Below, piece after piece: positions 40,506-50,453 of a stretch of DNA of 64,000 nucleotides (position 1 is the first letter of the stretch; each line of letters opens with the position of its first letter). Under the pieces are notes generated by a model. It was not told where the DNA came from and searched no databases. It was given only the letters and a program-made list of their open reading frames with translations. The stretch covers positions 3,596,001-3,660,000 of the forward strand of contig NZ_CP104285.1 in the NCBI RefSeq assembly GCF_025244905.1, read 5' to 3'. Source of the stretch: Enterobacter mori. Lineage in GTDB: Bacteria; Pseudomonadota; Gammaproteobacteria; Enterobacterales; Enterobacteriaceae. Made by a program: the position numbers and the translations under genes.

Positions 40506-41369
40506 ATGTGTAGCACCTGCGGTTGCGCCGAAGGCAACCTGTATATCGAAGGGGATGAACATCGCCCCCACTCCGCGTTTCGCTCCGCGCCCTTTTCACC
40601 GGCCCCGCGTCCTGCTGCTGCGCTAACTGGTATCACCTTTGCGCCGCAGCAATCCTCTGAGGGCGATCTGCACTATGGCCACGGCGAAGCGGGTACCCAC
40701 GCGCCGGGCATGAGCCAGCGCCAGATGCTGGAGGTGGAGATCAACGTACTGGACAAAAATAACCGGCTCGCCGCCCGCAACCGCGCCCGCTTTGCCGCCC
40801 GCAAACAGCTGGCTCTGAACCTGGTCTCCAGCCCCGGTTCCGGCAAAACCACGCTGTTAACGGAAACGCTCAAACGCCTGAATCAGCGCGTTTCCTGCGC
40901 CGTCATTGAAGGCGACCAGCAAACCGTTAACGACGCGGCGCGCATTCGCGAAACCGGCACTCCGGCGATTCAGGTCAACACCGGCAAAGGCTGCCATCTG
41001 GATGCGCAGATGATTGCCGACGCCACGCCGCGTCTGCCGCTGGCGGATAACGGGATCCTGTTCATTGAAAACGTCGGCAACCTCGTGTGCCCGGCGAGCT
41101 TTGACCTTGGCGAACGGCATAAAGTCGCGGTGCTCTCCGTCACCGAAGGGGAAGACAAACCGCTGAAGTACCCCCATATGTTTGCCGCCGCCTCCATCAT
41201 GCTGCTGAACAAAGTTGACCTGCTGCCGTACCTGAATTTCGACGTGGATAAATGCCTGGCGTATGCCCGCGACGTGAACCCGGAGATTGAGATCCTGCTG
41301 GTCTCCGCCACGCGCGGCGACGGGATGGATGCATGGCTGAACTGGCTGGAGAGCGAACGATGTGCATAG
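40506..41369 (+). CDS. hypB: Hydrogenase nickel-insertion GTPase HypB
   Basis: Nickel-binding GTPase of 287 residues. N-terminal high-affinity site CSTCGC at residues 2-7; GTPase P-loop [11 protein letters not shown]; second metal site GKGCHLD; G-motif [10 protein letters not shown]. Slightly shorter linker than in E. coli HypB. Its last 10 bases overlap hypC. Confidence 0.97.
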   Translation: MCSTCGCAEGNLYIEGDEHRPHSAFRSAPFSPAPRPAAALTGITFAPQQSSEGDLHYGHGEAGTHAPGMSQRQMLEVEINVLDKNNRLAARNRARFAARKQLALNLVSSPGSGKTTLLTETLKRLNQRVSCAVIEGDQQTVNDAARIRETGTPAIQVNTGKGCHLDAQMIADATPRLPLADNGILFIENVGNLVCPASFDLGERHKVAVLSVTEGEDKPLKYPHMFAAASIMLLNKVDLLPYLNFDVDKCLAYARDVNPEIEILLVSATRGDGMDAWLNWLESERCA

Positions 41370-41632
41370 GTGTCCCCGGACAAATTCATACCATCGACGG
41401 TCATCAGGCCAAAGTTGAAGTCTGCGGCATCCTGCGCGACGTCGATCTCACGCTGGTGGGCAGCACCGATGAAACAGGCGCATCGCGTCTCGGCCAGTGG
41501 GTGCTTGTCCACGTGGGGTTTGCCATGAGCGTGATTAACGAAGCGGAAGCCCGCGACACGCTCGATGCCCTGCAAAATATGTTCGACGTGGAGCCTGACG
41601 TGGGCGCGCTCTTGTACGGCGAGGAGCGATAG
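41360..41632 (+). CDS. hypC: Hydrogenase assembly chaperone HypC
   Basis: Chaperone that carries the Fe(CN)2CO unit with HypD. 90 residues from MCIGVPGQI, with the essential Cys2. The start is the ATG at 41360 inside the hypB end; nine further upstream codons in frame are not part of the family, since Cys2 must be N-terminal. Confidence 0.97.
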   Translation: MCIGVPGQIHTIDGHQAKVEVCGILRDVDLTLVGSTDETGASRLGQWVLVHVGFAMSVINEAEARDTLDALQNMFDVEPDVGALLYGEER

Positions 41633-41635
41633 CCT

Positions 41636-42757
41636 ATGCGTTACGTTGATGAATACCGCGCGCCGGAACAGGTGATGCAGCTTATCGGGCATCTGAACAC
41701 GCGCGCGGCGCTGCTGGACTACACCAAAGAGAGACCGCTGCGGATCATGGAAGTGTGCGGCGGCCATACTCACGCCATCTTCAAATTTGGCCTCGACCAG
41801 CTGCTGCCGGAAAACATTGAGTTTATTCACGGCCCCGGCTGTCCGGTCTGCGTTTTGCCGATGGGGCGTATCGACAGCTGCATCGAAATTGCCAGCCAGC
41901 CCAACGTCATTTTCTGCACCTTTGGCGACGCGATGCGCGTGCCGGGGAAAAATGGCTCGCTGCTACAGGCGAAAGCACGCGGGGCCGACATCCGGATCGT
42001 CTATTCGCCGATGGATGCCCTGACGCTGGCAGCGGACAACCCCGCACGCAAGGTCGTGTTTTTTGGCCTGGGGTTTGAAACCACCATGCCCGCCACCGCC
42101 ATCACGCTGCAGCAGGCTAAAGCACGCAGCGTCGATAACTTTTTCTTTTTTTGCCAGCACATTACGCTCATTCCCACGCTGCGCAGCCTGCTGGAGGAGC
42201 CGGAAAACGGCATTGACGCCTTTCTGGCACCGGGCCACGTCAGCATGGTGATTGGCACAGACGCCTATGGTTTTATCGCTGAGCAGTACAATCGTCCGTT
42301 AGTGGTGGCTGGTTTCGAGCCACTTGATCTACTGCAAGGCGTAACCATGCTGGTTGAGCAGAAAATAGCGGCCCGGAGCGCGGTGGAAAATCAGTATCGC
42401 CGCGTGGTGCCCGATGCGGGTAATGAACGAGCGCAGCAGGCGATAGCCGACGTGTTTAGCGTTGAGGGCGACAGCGAATGGCGCGGTCTGGGGGTGATTG
42501 CTGAATCCGGCGTGCGCCTGACTCCCGCGTATCACTCCTTCGATGCAGAGGCGCATTTTCGCCCGCAGCCGCAGCAGGTCTGCGACGATCCGCGCGCGCG
42601 CTGCGGTGAGGTGCTCACCGGCAAATGCAAACCTCATCATTGCCCGTTATATGGCAACACCTGTAACCCGCAAACCGCGTTTGGTGCGCTGATGGTCTCC
42701 TCCGAAGGAGCCTGCGCCGCGTGGTATCAGTTCCGCAATCAGGAGTGTGAAGCATGA
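41636..42757 (+). CDS. hypD: Hydrogenase iron-ligand assembly protein HypD
   Basis: [4Fe-4S] scaffold on which CN and CO are added to iron. 373 residues; conserved MEVCGGHTH, GPGCPVCVLP and the C-terminal GEVLTGKCKPHHCPLYGNTC cluster region. 3 bases after hypC and 4-base overlap with hypE. Confidence 0.98.
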   Translation: MRYVDEYRAPEQVMQLIGHLNTRAALLDYTKERPLRIMEVCGGHTHAIFKFGLDQLLPENIEFIHGPGCPVCVLPMGRIDSCIEIASQPNVIFCTFGDAMRVPGKNGSLLQAKARGADIRIVYSPMDALTLAADNPARKVVFFGLGFETTMPATAITLQQAKARSVDNFFFFCQHITLIPTLRSLLEEPENGIDAFLAPGHVSMVIGTDAYGFIAEQYNRPLVVAGFEPLDLLQGVTMLVEQKIAARSAVENQYRRVVPDAGNERAQQAIADVFSVEGDSEWRGLGVIAESGVRLTPAYHSFDAEAHFRPQPQQVCDDPRARCGEVLTGKCKPHHCPLYGNTCNPQTAFGALMVSSEGACAAWYQFRNQECEA

Positions 42758-43764
42758 ACACGGTTGAAATGGCGCACGGAAGCGGTGGTCAGGCGATGCA
42801 GCAGCTCATTAATCAGCTGTTTATGGACGCATTCAACAACCCCTGGCTCGCCGAGCAGGAAGACCAGGCGCGCATTGACCTGTCAACGCTCACCGCCCAC
42901 GGTGACAGACTGGCGTTTTCGACCGACAGCTACGTCATCGACCCGCTGTTCTTTCCCGGCGGTGATATCGGCAAGCTCGCCATTTGCGGTACGGCCAATG
43001 ATATCGCCGTCAGCGGCGCGGTTCCGCGTTACCTCTCGTGCGGGTTTATTCTCGAAGAGGGTTTACCGATGGCAACGCTTAACGCAGTGGTCAGCAGCAT
43101 GGCGCAGACCGCACGCGAGGCGGGCATTGCTATCGTCACCGGTGATACCAAAGTGGTGCAGCGCGGCGCGGCGGATAAACTTTTCATCAATACTGCAGGA
43201 ATGGGGGCGATACCGGCCGACATTCACTGGGGCGCACAGCAGCTTGGCGCAGGCGACGTACTGATCGTGACCGGAACGCTGGGCTGCCACGGGGCAACCA
43301 TTCTTAACCTGCGCGAAGGCTTAGGGCTGGACGGCGAACTGAGCAGCGACTGCGCGGTACTCGCGCCGCTCATTCAAACCCTGCGTCCCCTTCCTGGCGT
43401 AAAGGCCCTGCGGGACGCCACCCGAGGCGGCGTGAATGCCGTCGTGCACGAGTTTGCGGCAAGCTGCGGATGCGGCATTGAGCTGACCGAGCGCGATCTA
43501 CCCGTCAAGCCTGCCGTGCGCGGGCTGTGCGAACTGCTGGGACTTGATCCGCTTAACTTTGCTAACGAAGGTAAACTGGTGATCGGCGTGGAACGTACCG
43601 CTGCAGAAGCGGTGCTGGAACAGCTTCGCGCCCATCCCTCAGGAAAAAACGCCGCGATCATTGGCGAAGTGGTTGAGCGCAAAGGGGTGCGCCTGACCGG
43701 GCTGTATGGCGTTAAGCGCACGCTGGATTTGCCGCACGCGGAACCCTTACCCCGAATTTGCTAG
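42754..43764 (+). CDS. hypE: Hydrogenase cyanide-ligand synthesis protein HypE
   Basis: Dehydrates its C-terminal thiocarbamate to thiocyanate, giving the cyanide ligands. 336 residues in a PurM-like fold; AHGSGGQAMQQLI at the N-terminus and the required C-terminal PRIC ending with Cys336. Confidence 0.98.
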   Translation: MNTVEMAHGSGGQAMQQLINQLFMDAFNNPWLAEQEDQARIDLSTLTAHGDRLAFSTDSYVIDPLFFPGGDIGKLAICGTANDIAVSGAVPRYLSCGFILEEGLPMATLNAVVSSMAQTAREAGIAIVTGDTKVVQRGAADKLFINTAGMGAIPADIHWGAQQLGAGDVLIVTGTLGCHGATILNLREGLGLDGELSSDCAVLAPLIQTLRPLPGVKALRDATRGGVNAVVHEFAASCGCGIELTERDLPVKPAVRGLCELLGLDPLNFANEGKLVIGVERTAAEAVLEQLRAHPSGKNAAIIGEVVERKGVRLTGLYGVKRTLDLPHAEPLPRIC

Positions 43765-43824
43765 AACCGCGCCATAAGCGGTCAGCACTGAATCTCTTTT
43801 TGCCAGTTTCTATTGGAAAGCAAT

Positions 43825-45897
43825 ATGCCGTATACACCGATGAGCGATCTTGGACAGCAGGGCCTGTTTGATATCACGCGCACACTTTTACAGCAGCCCG
43901 ATCTCGGCGCGCTGAGCGATGCCCTGACCCGGCTGGTCAGGCAATCTGCGCTGGCGGACAGCGCCGCGATTGTGCTGTGGCATAGCGGAACGCATCGCGC
44001 GAGCTACTACTCAACGCGTGATAACGGCAAAGCGTTTGAGTACGAGGACGAAACGTACCTCGCGCATGGCCCGGTGCGCCGTATTCTCTCCCGTCCGGAA
44101 GCGCTGCACTGCAACTTTGAGGAGTTCCGCACGGCGTGGCCGCGGCTCGCGGAGAGCAACCTCTACCAGCCGTTCGGCCACTACAGCATGCTGCCGCTGG
44201 CGGCGGAGGGACATATTTTTGGTGGCTGCGAGTTTATTCGCACGACCGACCAGCTCTGGAGCGAGGCGGAATACGAGCGTCTGCACACCTTTACCCAGAT
44301 TGTGGCCGTCGTCGCAGAGCAGATCCAAAGCCGCGTCACCAATAACGTGGATTACGACCTGTTGAGCCGCGAGCGCGACAACTTCCGCATTCTGGTCGCC
44401 ATCACCAACGCCGTGCTGTCACGGCTTGACATGGATGAGCTGGTCAGCGAAGTCTCGAAAGAGATCCACCACTATTTCAAAATCGACGCCATCAGCATTG
44501 CGCTTCGCGGCCATCGCAAGGGCAAGCTGAATATCTACTCCACACACTACCTCGATGAGGCCAATCCGGCACACGAGCAGAGTGAAGTGGACGAAGCGGG
44601 CACCCTTTCTGAACGGGTCTTCAAAAGTAAAGAGATCCTCCTGCTCAACCTGAACGAGCAGGATCCGGTAGCGCCGTACGAGCGAATGCTGTTCAACACC
44701 TGGGGCAATAAAATTCAGACCCTGTGCCTGCTGCCGCTGATGTCCGGCAATACCATGCTGGGCGTGCTGAAGCTGGCGCAGTGCGAGGAAGGGGTGTTCA
44801 CCACCGCCAACCTGAAACTGCTGCGCCAGATTGCCGAGCGTATCTCTATCGCGCTGGATAACGCCCTGGCCTATCAGGAGATCCACCGACTGAAAGAGCG
44901 GCTGGTGGATGAAAACCTCGCCCTGACTGAACAGCTCAACAACGTGGACAGCGAGTTTGGCGAAATCATCGGGCGCAGCGACGCCATGTACAGCGTGCTC
45001 AAGCAGGTTGAGATGGTGGCGCAAAGCGACAGCACGGTACTGATCCTTGGCGAAACCGGTACGGGTAAAGAGCTGATTGCCCGCGCCATCCACAACCTGA
45101 GCAACCGCAACAGTCGCCGGATGGTGAAGATGAACTGCGCGGCGATGCCAGCAGGTCTGCTGGAAAGCGATCTGTTCGGCCACGAGCGCGGCGCCTTTAC
45201 CGGAGCCAGCAGCCAGCGTTTGGGCCGTTTTGAACTGGCGGACAAAAGCTCGCTGTTCCTCGACGAAGTGGGCGATATGCCGCTGGAGCTACAGCCGAAA
45301 CTGCTGCGCGTGTTGCAGGAGCAGGAGTTTGAGCGCCTTGGCAGCAACAAGCTTATCCAGACTGACGTGCGGCTGATTGCCGCGACCAACCGTGACCTGA
45401 AAAAAATGGTCGCTGACCGCGAATTTCGAAGCGATCTCTATTACCGCCTGAACGTCTTCCCGATCTTCCTGCCGCCGCTGCGCGAACGCCCGGAAGATAT
45501 CCCCCTGCTGGTCAAAGCGTTTACCGCAAAGATTGCGCGGCGGATGGGCAGAAACATCGACAGCATTCCTGCCGAAACGTTACGTACGCTCTCGTCAATG
45601 GAGTGGCCGGGCAACGTCCGCGAGCTGGAAAACGTCATCGAACGCGCGGTGCTGCTGACGCGCGGGAATGTGCTGCAGCTTTCCCTGCCTGAGGTTACTC
45701 TTCCTGACGTGACCGTGCCCGCCGCCGAGATAGCGAAAGAGGGAGAAGATGAGTATCAGCTCATTATGCGCGTGCTGAAAGAGACCAACGGCGTGGTTGC
45801 CGGGCCAAAAGGCGCAGCGCAACGACTGGGGTTAAAACGCACCACCCTGCTGTCACGTATGAAGCGCCTGGGGATTGATAAAGAGAGCCTGATGTAA
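43825..45897 (+). CDS. fhlA: Formate-responsive sigma-54 activator FhlA
   Basis: Activates the hyc, hyp and hydN operons on formate. 690 residues (E. coli 692): two N-terminal GAF domains, AAA+ core with GETGTGKE and the GAFTGA motif, and a Fis-like C-terminal HTH (KGAAQRLGLKRTTLLSRMKRLG). Start at ATG 43825 with GGAAAG ahead; an upstream TTG in frame is less likely. Confidence 0.97.
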   Translation: MPYTPMSDLGQQGLFDITRTLLQQPDLGALSDALTRLVRQSALADSAAIVLWHSGTHRASYYSTRDNGKAFEYEDETYLAHGPVRRILSRPEALHCNFEEFRTAWPRLAESNLYQPFGHYSMLPLAAEGHIFGGCEFIRTTDQLWSEAEYERLHTFTQIVAVVAEQIQSRVTNNVDYDLLSRERDNFRILVAITNAVLSRLDMDELVSEVSKEIHHYFKIDAISIALRGHRKGKLNIYSTHYLDEANPAHEQSEVDEAGTLSERVFKSKEILLLNLNEQDPVAPYERMLFNTWGNKIQTLCLLPLMSGNTMLGVLKLAQCEEGVFTTANLKLLRQIAERISIALDNALAYQEIHRLKERLVDENLALTEQLNNVDSEFGEIIGRSDAMYSVLKQVEMVAQSDSTVLILGETGTGKELIARAIHNLSNRNSRRMVKMNCAAMPAGLLESDLFGHERGAFTGASSQRLGRFELADKSSLFLDEVGDMPLELQPKLLRVLQEQEFERLGSNKLIQTDVRLIAATNRDLKKMVADREFRSDLYYRLNVFPIFLPPLRERPEDIPLLVKAFTAKIARRMGRNIDSIPAETLRTLSSMEWPGNVRELENVIERAVLLTRGNVLQLSLPEVTLPDVTVPAAEIAKEGEDEYQLIMRVLKETNGVVAGPKGAAQRLGLKRTTLLSRMKRLGIDKESLM

Positions 45898-45908
45898 GTC
45901 CGCACTCC

Positions 45909-45934
45909 GGCGGTGTTTCTCTGACACCGCCTTT
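45909..45934 (+). terminator. Intrinsic terminator after fhlA
   Basis: GGCGGTGT-TTCTCTG-ACACCGCC followed by TTT: an eight-base GC-rich stem 11 bases past the stop codon. Confidence 0.8.
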
Positions 45935-45959
45935 CGTCACCCTGCGCAATTGTCCCTCA

Positions 45960-45988
45960 TTGACACAAAATCCTTTCCTCTGTATAAA
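45960..45988 (+). promoter_or_regulatory. Strong sigma-70 promoter of the siderophore-type ABC operon
   Basis: TTGACA (45960-45965), a 17-base spacer and TATAAA (45983-45988), essentially consensus. Start of transcription is expected near 45995, just ahead of a Fur-like box. Confidence 0.8.
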
Positions 45989-45998
45989 ATTCCGCCTT

Positions 45999-46017
45999 AA
46001 TAATGAGTTTCATTTGC
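45999..46017 (+). promoter_or_regulatory. Fur-like box
   Basis: AATAATGAGTTTCATTTGC matches the 19-base Fur consensus at about 13 positions, including the central AATGA and TCATT. Located immediately after the promoter start, where Fur binding blocks transcription. Suggests iron control of the downstream importer. Confidence 0.65.
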
Positions 46018-46052
46018 ATCAAAAAAATAATATTAATGAAGGGTAGCGTTTA

Positions 46053-47051
46053 ATGAAAAAGGTCATCTTCGCGTTCGGCCTGGCGTTTGCGTCGGTCAGT
46101 TCTGCTCTGGCAACCACATATCCTCTGACCATTGAAAACTGTGGTTATAAAGAGACCTTCACCAAAGCGCCGGAACGCGTGGTGGCCCTGGGTCAGAATA
46201 CCGTTGAGATCCTGCTTCTGCTGGGTCTGGAGGATAAGGTGAAGGCTAGCGCCTTCTGGCCAACCAAAGTGTTGTCGCAGTTGGCTGAACAGAACGCAAA
46301 AATCAAAACCCTGACGGTAGAAATTCCAACCCTTGAATCCATTCTTGCGCAAAACCCCGATTTTGTTCCTGCTCAGCTCCCGCTGCTGCTCGGACCAGAA
46401 AGTAAGGTTGCAAAACGTGAAGATCTGGCGACCGTTGGCGTAAACAGCTATTTATCACCGGGAATGTGCGCCACCAAAAAATCCGCAGGCGACATGTACG
46501 GTAGCCGCCAGAAGCTGTGGGATATGACCTACCTTTATAAAGAGATTGAAGATTTCGCTAAGATTTTTAACGTGGAAGCGCGTGGCCAGGCCGTTATCGC
46601 CGACTTCAAAAAACGTGAAGCCGACCTGCGCCAGGAGTTTGGCAAAAACAAAAAAGACCTCTCCTTTGTTTTCTGGTTCTCAAGCTCCTCGCCTTCGGCT
46701 GATGCCTATGTAGGCGGTAAAAACAGCGCATCCGGCTTTATTGCTAACGTGCTTGGCGGCCACAACGCCATTACTTCTGAAACCGAATGGCCAACCGTGG
46801 GCTGGGAAAGCATTATTGCCGCTAATCCGGACGTGATTGTGGTCTCCAGCCTGGATCGTAACCGCTGGGCGCTGGACAACGCCGAAGAAAAAATCAAATT
46901 CCTGAAGAGCGATCCGGCGGTCAGCCAGCTGGACGCGGTGAAAAAAGGCCATATCGTGGTGATGGACGGCCAGGCAATGAACCCGACGATCCGCACGATT
47001 TACGGGGCTGAGCAGGTCGGCGAACAGCTCAGAAAACTGGGGCTGAACTGA
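46053..47051 (+). CDS. Iron-siderophore-type ABC transporter periplasmic binding protein
   Basis: Type III (FepB/BtuF-like) binding protein of 332 residues with a signal peptide (cleavage after SSALA, about residue 20). Mature part opens YPLTIENCGYKETFTKAPERVVALGQNTVEI, the usual start of this fold, and contains WPTVGWESIIAANPDVIVV. Substrate not identifiable; the context of a FecCD permease, ATPase and Fur-like box indicates an iron chelate. Three cotranscribed genes follow with no gaps. Confidence 0.88.
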   Translation: MKKVIFAFGLAFASVSSALATTYPLTIENCGYKETFTKAPERVVALGQNTVEILLLLGLEDKVKASAFWPTKVLSQLAEQNAKIKTLTVEIPTLESILAQNPDFVPAQLPLLLGPESKVAKREDLATVGVNSYLSPGMCATKKSAGDMYGSRQKLWDMTYLYKEIEDFAKIFNVEARGQAVIADFKKREADLRQEFGKNKKDLSFVFWFSSSSPSADAYVGGKNSASGFIANVLGGHNAITSETEWPTVGWESIIAANPDVIVVSSLDRNRWALDNAEEKIKFLKSDPAVSQLDAVKKGHIVVMDGQAMNPTIRTIYGAEQVGEQLRKLGLN

Positions 47052-48088
47052 TGACCACCGCCGTACTTCAGGCCCGGCAGAGCCTGGTTCTGACGACCTC
47101 GGCTTTGCTCGCCCTGGTACTGCTGTTTCTGGTGATAGCGCTCAGCGTCAGCGTCGGCGAGCTGTCCATCCCGCTGGATAACGTGTTTTACGCCATCAGC
47201 AATAAAATGGGGCTCACCGCGGTCCCGCTCACTCGCATCTATGAGAGCGTAATCTGGGACTTTCGCCTGAGCCGCGCGCTGGTGGCGGCCTGCTGCGGCG
47301 CGGGGCTGGCCATCTGCGGTGCCGTACTGCAGAGCCTGCTAAAGAACGCGCTGGCGGAGCCGTACGTGCTTGGCGTGTCCGCGGGCGCGTCAACCGGGGC
47401 GGTTTCCGTCGTGGTGTTGGGGATCGGCACCGGCGCGGTGTCACTTTCCGCCGGCGCCTTTGCCGGGGCGTTCGCCGCCTTTGCGTTCGTCGCCTTCCTG
47501 ACGAACGGCGCGCGCGGAGGGAACGAACGTACTATTCTGGCAGGCGTTGCCGCCTCGCAGCTTTTTAACGCCATTACCGCCTACACCATCAGCACCTCCG
47601 CCAGTGCGCAGCAGGCGCGCGACGTGATGTTCTGGCTGCTGGGCAGCTTCAGCGGCGTACGCTGGCCTGAATTCCAGCTGGCACTGGTCGTAGTGCTGAC
47701 TGGATTAGCCGTTTGCCTCTACTATTCCCGGGCGCTGGATGCCTTCACGTTCGGTGATGACGCCGCCGCCTCTTTAGGTATTGCCGTCCCGTGGGTGCGC
47801 CTGACGCTCTTTACCACTACCGCGCTGATTACCGCGACGATTGTCAGCATGGCGGGTTCAATCGGCTTTGTCGGGCTGGTGGTGCCGCACGTGATGCGTT
47901 TCCTGTTCGGGCCGCTGCACCGCACGCTGTTGATTGCCAGCGCACTGGCAGGGGCGATCCTGATGGTGCTGGCCGACATTGCCTCGCGTATGCTGATTGC
48001 GCCGCAAAGCCTGCCCGTCGGCGTAGTAACCGCGCTGGTTGGCGTCCCCTTCTTTGCCGTGATTATCTACCGTTCAAGGAATAAGTGA
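47051..48088 (+). CDS. FecCD-family iron-siderophore ABC permease
   Basis: Integral membrane permease of 345 residues with about ten helices; FecCD signatures FRLSRALVAACCGAGLAICGAVLQ, EPYVLGVSAGAS and GSIGFVGLVVPHVMR are present. Starts on the last base of the preceding stop codon (TGATG), so coupled. Confidence 0.92.
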   Translation: MTTAVLQARQSLVLTTSALLALVLLFLVIALSVSVGELSIPLDNVFYAISNKMGLTAVPLTRIYESVIWDFRLSRALVAACCGAGLAICGAVLQSLLKNALAEPYVLGVSAGASTGAVSVVVLGIGTGAVSLSAGAFAGAFAAFAFVAFLTNGARGGNERTILAGVAASQLFNAITAYTISTSASAQQARDVMFWLLGSFSGVRWPEFQLALVVVLTGLAVCLYYSRALDAFTFGDDAAASLGIAVPWVRLTLFTTTALITATIVSMAGSIGFVGLVVPHVMRFLFGPLHRTLLIASALAGAILMVLADIASRMLIAPQSLPVGVVTALVGVPFFAVIIYRSRNK

Positions 48089-48849
48089 TGAGTATCTGCG
48101 CTGAGAATATTACCTGGAAGGTGGGTAAAAAAGTCATCGTTAATGACGTCTCGCTGAAGGTTTCCCAAGGGGAAACGGTAGGGCTACTTGGACCAAACGG
48201 CTGCGGTAAATCATCGCTTCTGCGCATTCTGGCTGGTTTGCGCCGCCCGGATGCAGGCAGTGTGACGCTGGACGGCCAGGACATCTCTCGTATCGCCAAA
48301 AAGCAGCTTGCGCGCCGGGTCGCCTTCGTTGAACAGCACGGGATGACCGACGCCAATATGCGCGTTCGCGATGTGGTAAAACTGGGGCGTATTCCGCACC
48401 ATTCTCCCTTCTCGAACTGGAGCGTGCAGGATGACGAGACCGTCACCGCCGCTCTGCAGCGCGTGGATATGCTGGATAAAAGCGACCAGGGCTGGCTAAG
48501 CCTCTCCGGCGGTGAGCGCCAGCGCGTACACATTGCCCGCGCGCTGGCTCAGACCCCAACGGAAATCCTGCTGGATGAACCGACTAACCACCTGGACATT
48601 CATCATCAGATGCAGTTGATGCATTTGATCAGTGAATTACCGGTCACCAGCATTGTCGCAATCCACGATCTCAATCACGCCTCGATGTTCTGCGACTCGC
48701 TGATTGTGATGCAGAAAGGGCAAATTGTGGCGACGGGAGCTCCGCAGGAAATCTTATCCGAAGAGCTGCTCTGGGAGGTCTTCCGGGTGAAAACCAAAAT
48801 TGAGATCTCACCTTTCCATGGTAAAAAACACATCCATTTCATGGTGTAG
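48088..48849 (+). CDS. Iron-siderophore ABC transporter ATP-binding protein
   Basis: ATPase of 253 residues with Walker A GPNGCGKSS, signature LSGGERQRVHIARAL, Walker B ILLDEPTNHLD and switch AIHDLNH. The ATG overlaps the permease stop (TGATG). A GTG one codon upstream is an alternative start. Confidence 0.92.
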   Translation: MSICAENITWKVGKKVIVNDVSLKVSQGETVGLLGPNGCGKSSLLRILAGLRRPDAGSVTLDGQDISRIAKKQLARRVAFVEQHGMTDANMRVRDVVKLGRIPHHSPFSNWSVQDDETVTAALQRVDMLDKSDQGWLSLSGGERQRVHIARALAQTPTEILLDEPTNHLDIHHQMQLMHLISELPVTSIVAIHDLNHASMFCDSLIVMQKGQIVATGAPQEILSEELLWEVFRVKTKIEISPFHGKKHIHFMV

Positions 48850-48864
48850 GGGCGAATAAACAGT

Positions 48865-50085
48865 ATGCCTCTGCGACCAGCCACCGCGCTCTGGCCTCCT
48901 GTCTTACTGGGAAGCCAGTTTGTCTTTAACATTGGCTTTTATGCCGTCGTTCCCTTCCTGGCCATATTTTTGCGCGATGACATGCTGCTCTCCGGCGGGC
49001 TTATCGGACTGATTTTGGGCCTGCGCACCTTCTCGCAGCAGGGGATGTTTATCGTCGGTGGTGCGCTCTCGGACCGGTTTGGCGCGAAAGTGATTATCCT
49101 CAGCGGCTGTATTGTTCGTGTATCAGGTTATCTGCTGCTGGCCTTCGGGGGATCCCTGTGGCCGATTATTCTGGGCGCGTGTCTGACGGGCGTTGGCGGG
49201 GCATTGTTTTCTCCCTCTATTGAGGCATTGCTGGCAAAAGCGGGCACCCGCAGCGAGGCGAAAGGCAAACGAAGCCGCGCCGAGTGGTTTGCGCTCTTTG
49301 CCGTCTGTGGAGAACTCGGCGCGGTACTGGGTCCGGTTGCTGGTGCCCTGCTCACCGGCCTCGGTTTTCGTCAGGTGGCACTGGCGGGGGCAGGCGTCTT
49401 TATCATTGCGTTAGTGGTGCTCTACTTTTGCCTGCCTGCTGCTGGCCATCGTTCACAGACGCTGAAAATACAGCCCTGGTGGACAACATTCCACCAGCCG
49501 CGTTTTGTCGCCTTTATCATTGCCTACAGCTCGTGGCTGTTAAGCTATAACCAGCTCTATCTGGCGCTGCCGGTGGAGATCCAGCGCTCTGGCGGCAACG
49601 AGAAAGATCTCGGTCCGCTTTTTATGCTGGCCTCTGTGCTGATCGTTGCATTACAGCTGCCGCTGGCGCGTTTTGCCCGACGCGTGGGCGCGGTAAGGAT
49701 CCTGCCGCTGGGCTTCTTACTTCTCTCAGCCGCCTTTGCGAGCGTGGCGATATTTGCCCCGATGGCGCCGCCGGAAGGCTGGCTCCGCCTGCTTCCTTCA
49801 GTCTGTTTTGTAACGCTGTTGACGCTCGGACAGATGCTGCTGGTACCATCGGCTAAAGATCTGATCCCTCGGTTTGCGGAGGAATCCACGCTTGGCGCAC
49901 ACTACGGCGCACTCGCCACCGCCGGAGGCATTGCGGTACTGGCAGGAAACTTGTTGTTTGGCAGCCTGCTGGATCGCGCGCTGGTGCCCTCAACGCAGGC
50001 AATGTATCCCTGGCTACTGCTGGCCCTTTTCCCACTCTGCAGCGCGCTGGCCCTGACCGTGATTTGCCGCCCGCTGAGACACTGA
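48865..50085 (+). CDS. MFS transporter, MdtH-like
   Basis: Major facilitator protein of 406 residues with 12 predicted helices and motif A-like GGALSDRFGAK. Similar in its first half to MdtH (IGLILGLRTFSQQGMFIVGG). 15 bases downstream of the ABC ATPase on the same strand, hence likely in the Fur-controlled operon. It may export the siderophore or another drug-like compound; the role is inferred from context. Confidence 0.85.
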   Translation: MPLRPATALWPPVLLGSQFVFNIGFYAVVPFLAIFLRDDMLLSGGLIGLILGLRTFSQQGMFIVGGALSDRFGAKVIILSGCIVRVSGYLLLAFGGSLWPIILGACLTGVGGALFSPSIEALLAKAGTRSEAKGKRSRAEWFALFAVCGELGAVLGPVAGALLTGLGFRQVALAGAGVFIIALVVLYFCLPAAGHRSQTLKIQPWWTTFHQPRFVAFIIAYSSWLLSYNQLYLALPVEIQRSGGNEKDLGPLFMLASVLIVALQLPLARFARRVGAVRILPLGFLLLSAAFASVAIFAPMAPPEGWLRLLPSVCFVTLLTLGQMLLVPSAKDLIPRFAEESTLGAHYGALATAGGIAVLAGNLLFGSLLDRALVPSTQAMYPWLLLALFPLCSALALTVICRPLRH

Positions 50086-50090
50086 AGCGA

Positions 50091-50435
50091 TCATTTTTTC
50101 GGACGGTACTTCTCGGGCAGTTCCGGCACGGGATGCCGGTCGTCAATCAGATGACGAACGGTCAGTATGGGGTGACGCCAGAGCATTCGCGGGCCAGCCC
50201 AGCGCATAATCTGCTTCATCTCTTCGCGTTTTGCAGGCTGGTAGCAGTGTACCGGACACTGCTTGCAGGCAGGCTTTTCCTCACCGAAAACGCACTTATC
50301 AAGGCGCTTATCGGCATACGCATTGAGCGCCTGATAATGTCCTTCCTCCTGAGATGCCTGCGGGCACTGCTTTTCATACAACGCGATCATTTTCGCGATG
50401 GTCTTTTTTTCTCGTGAGATGCGTTTACCGGACAT
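50091..50435 (-). CDS. ygbA: YgbA, nitrous oxide-stimulated promoter family protein
   Basis: Small protein of 114 residues with five Cys (24, 48, 57, 60 and 64), among them CKQCPVHC, which may bind metal. Family name derives from NsrR regulation in other species; function unknown, though linked to resistance to nitrosative stress. Convergent with the MFS gene. An NsrR-type palindrome lies upstream. Confidence 0.9.
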   Translation of the reverse strand: MSGKRISREKKTIAKMIALYEKQCPQASQEEGHYQALNAYADKRLDKCVFGEEKPACKQCPVHCYQPAKREEMKQIMRWAGPRMLWRHPILTVRHLIDDRHPVPELPEKYRPKK

Positions 50436-50453
50436 AACAGCTTACCGAATAAT

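Noticed and set aside
46053..50085. Genomic island with integrase or phage remnant around the ABC/MFS operon
   Set aside because: No integrase, tRNA target, direct repeats or transposase seen at either side; base composition is similar to neighbours.
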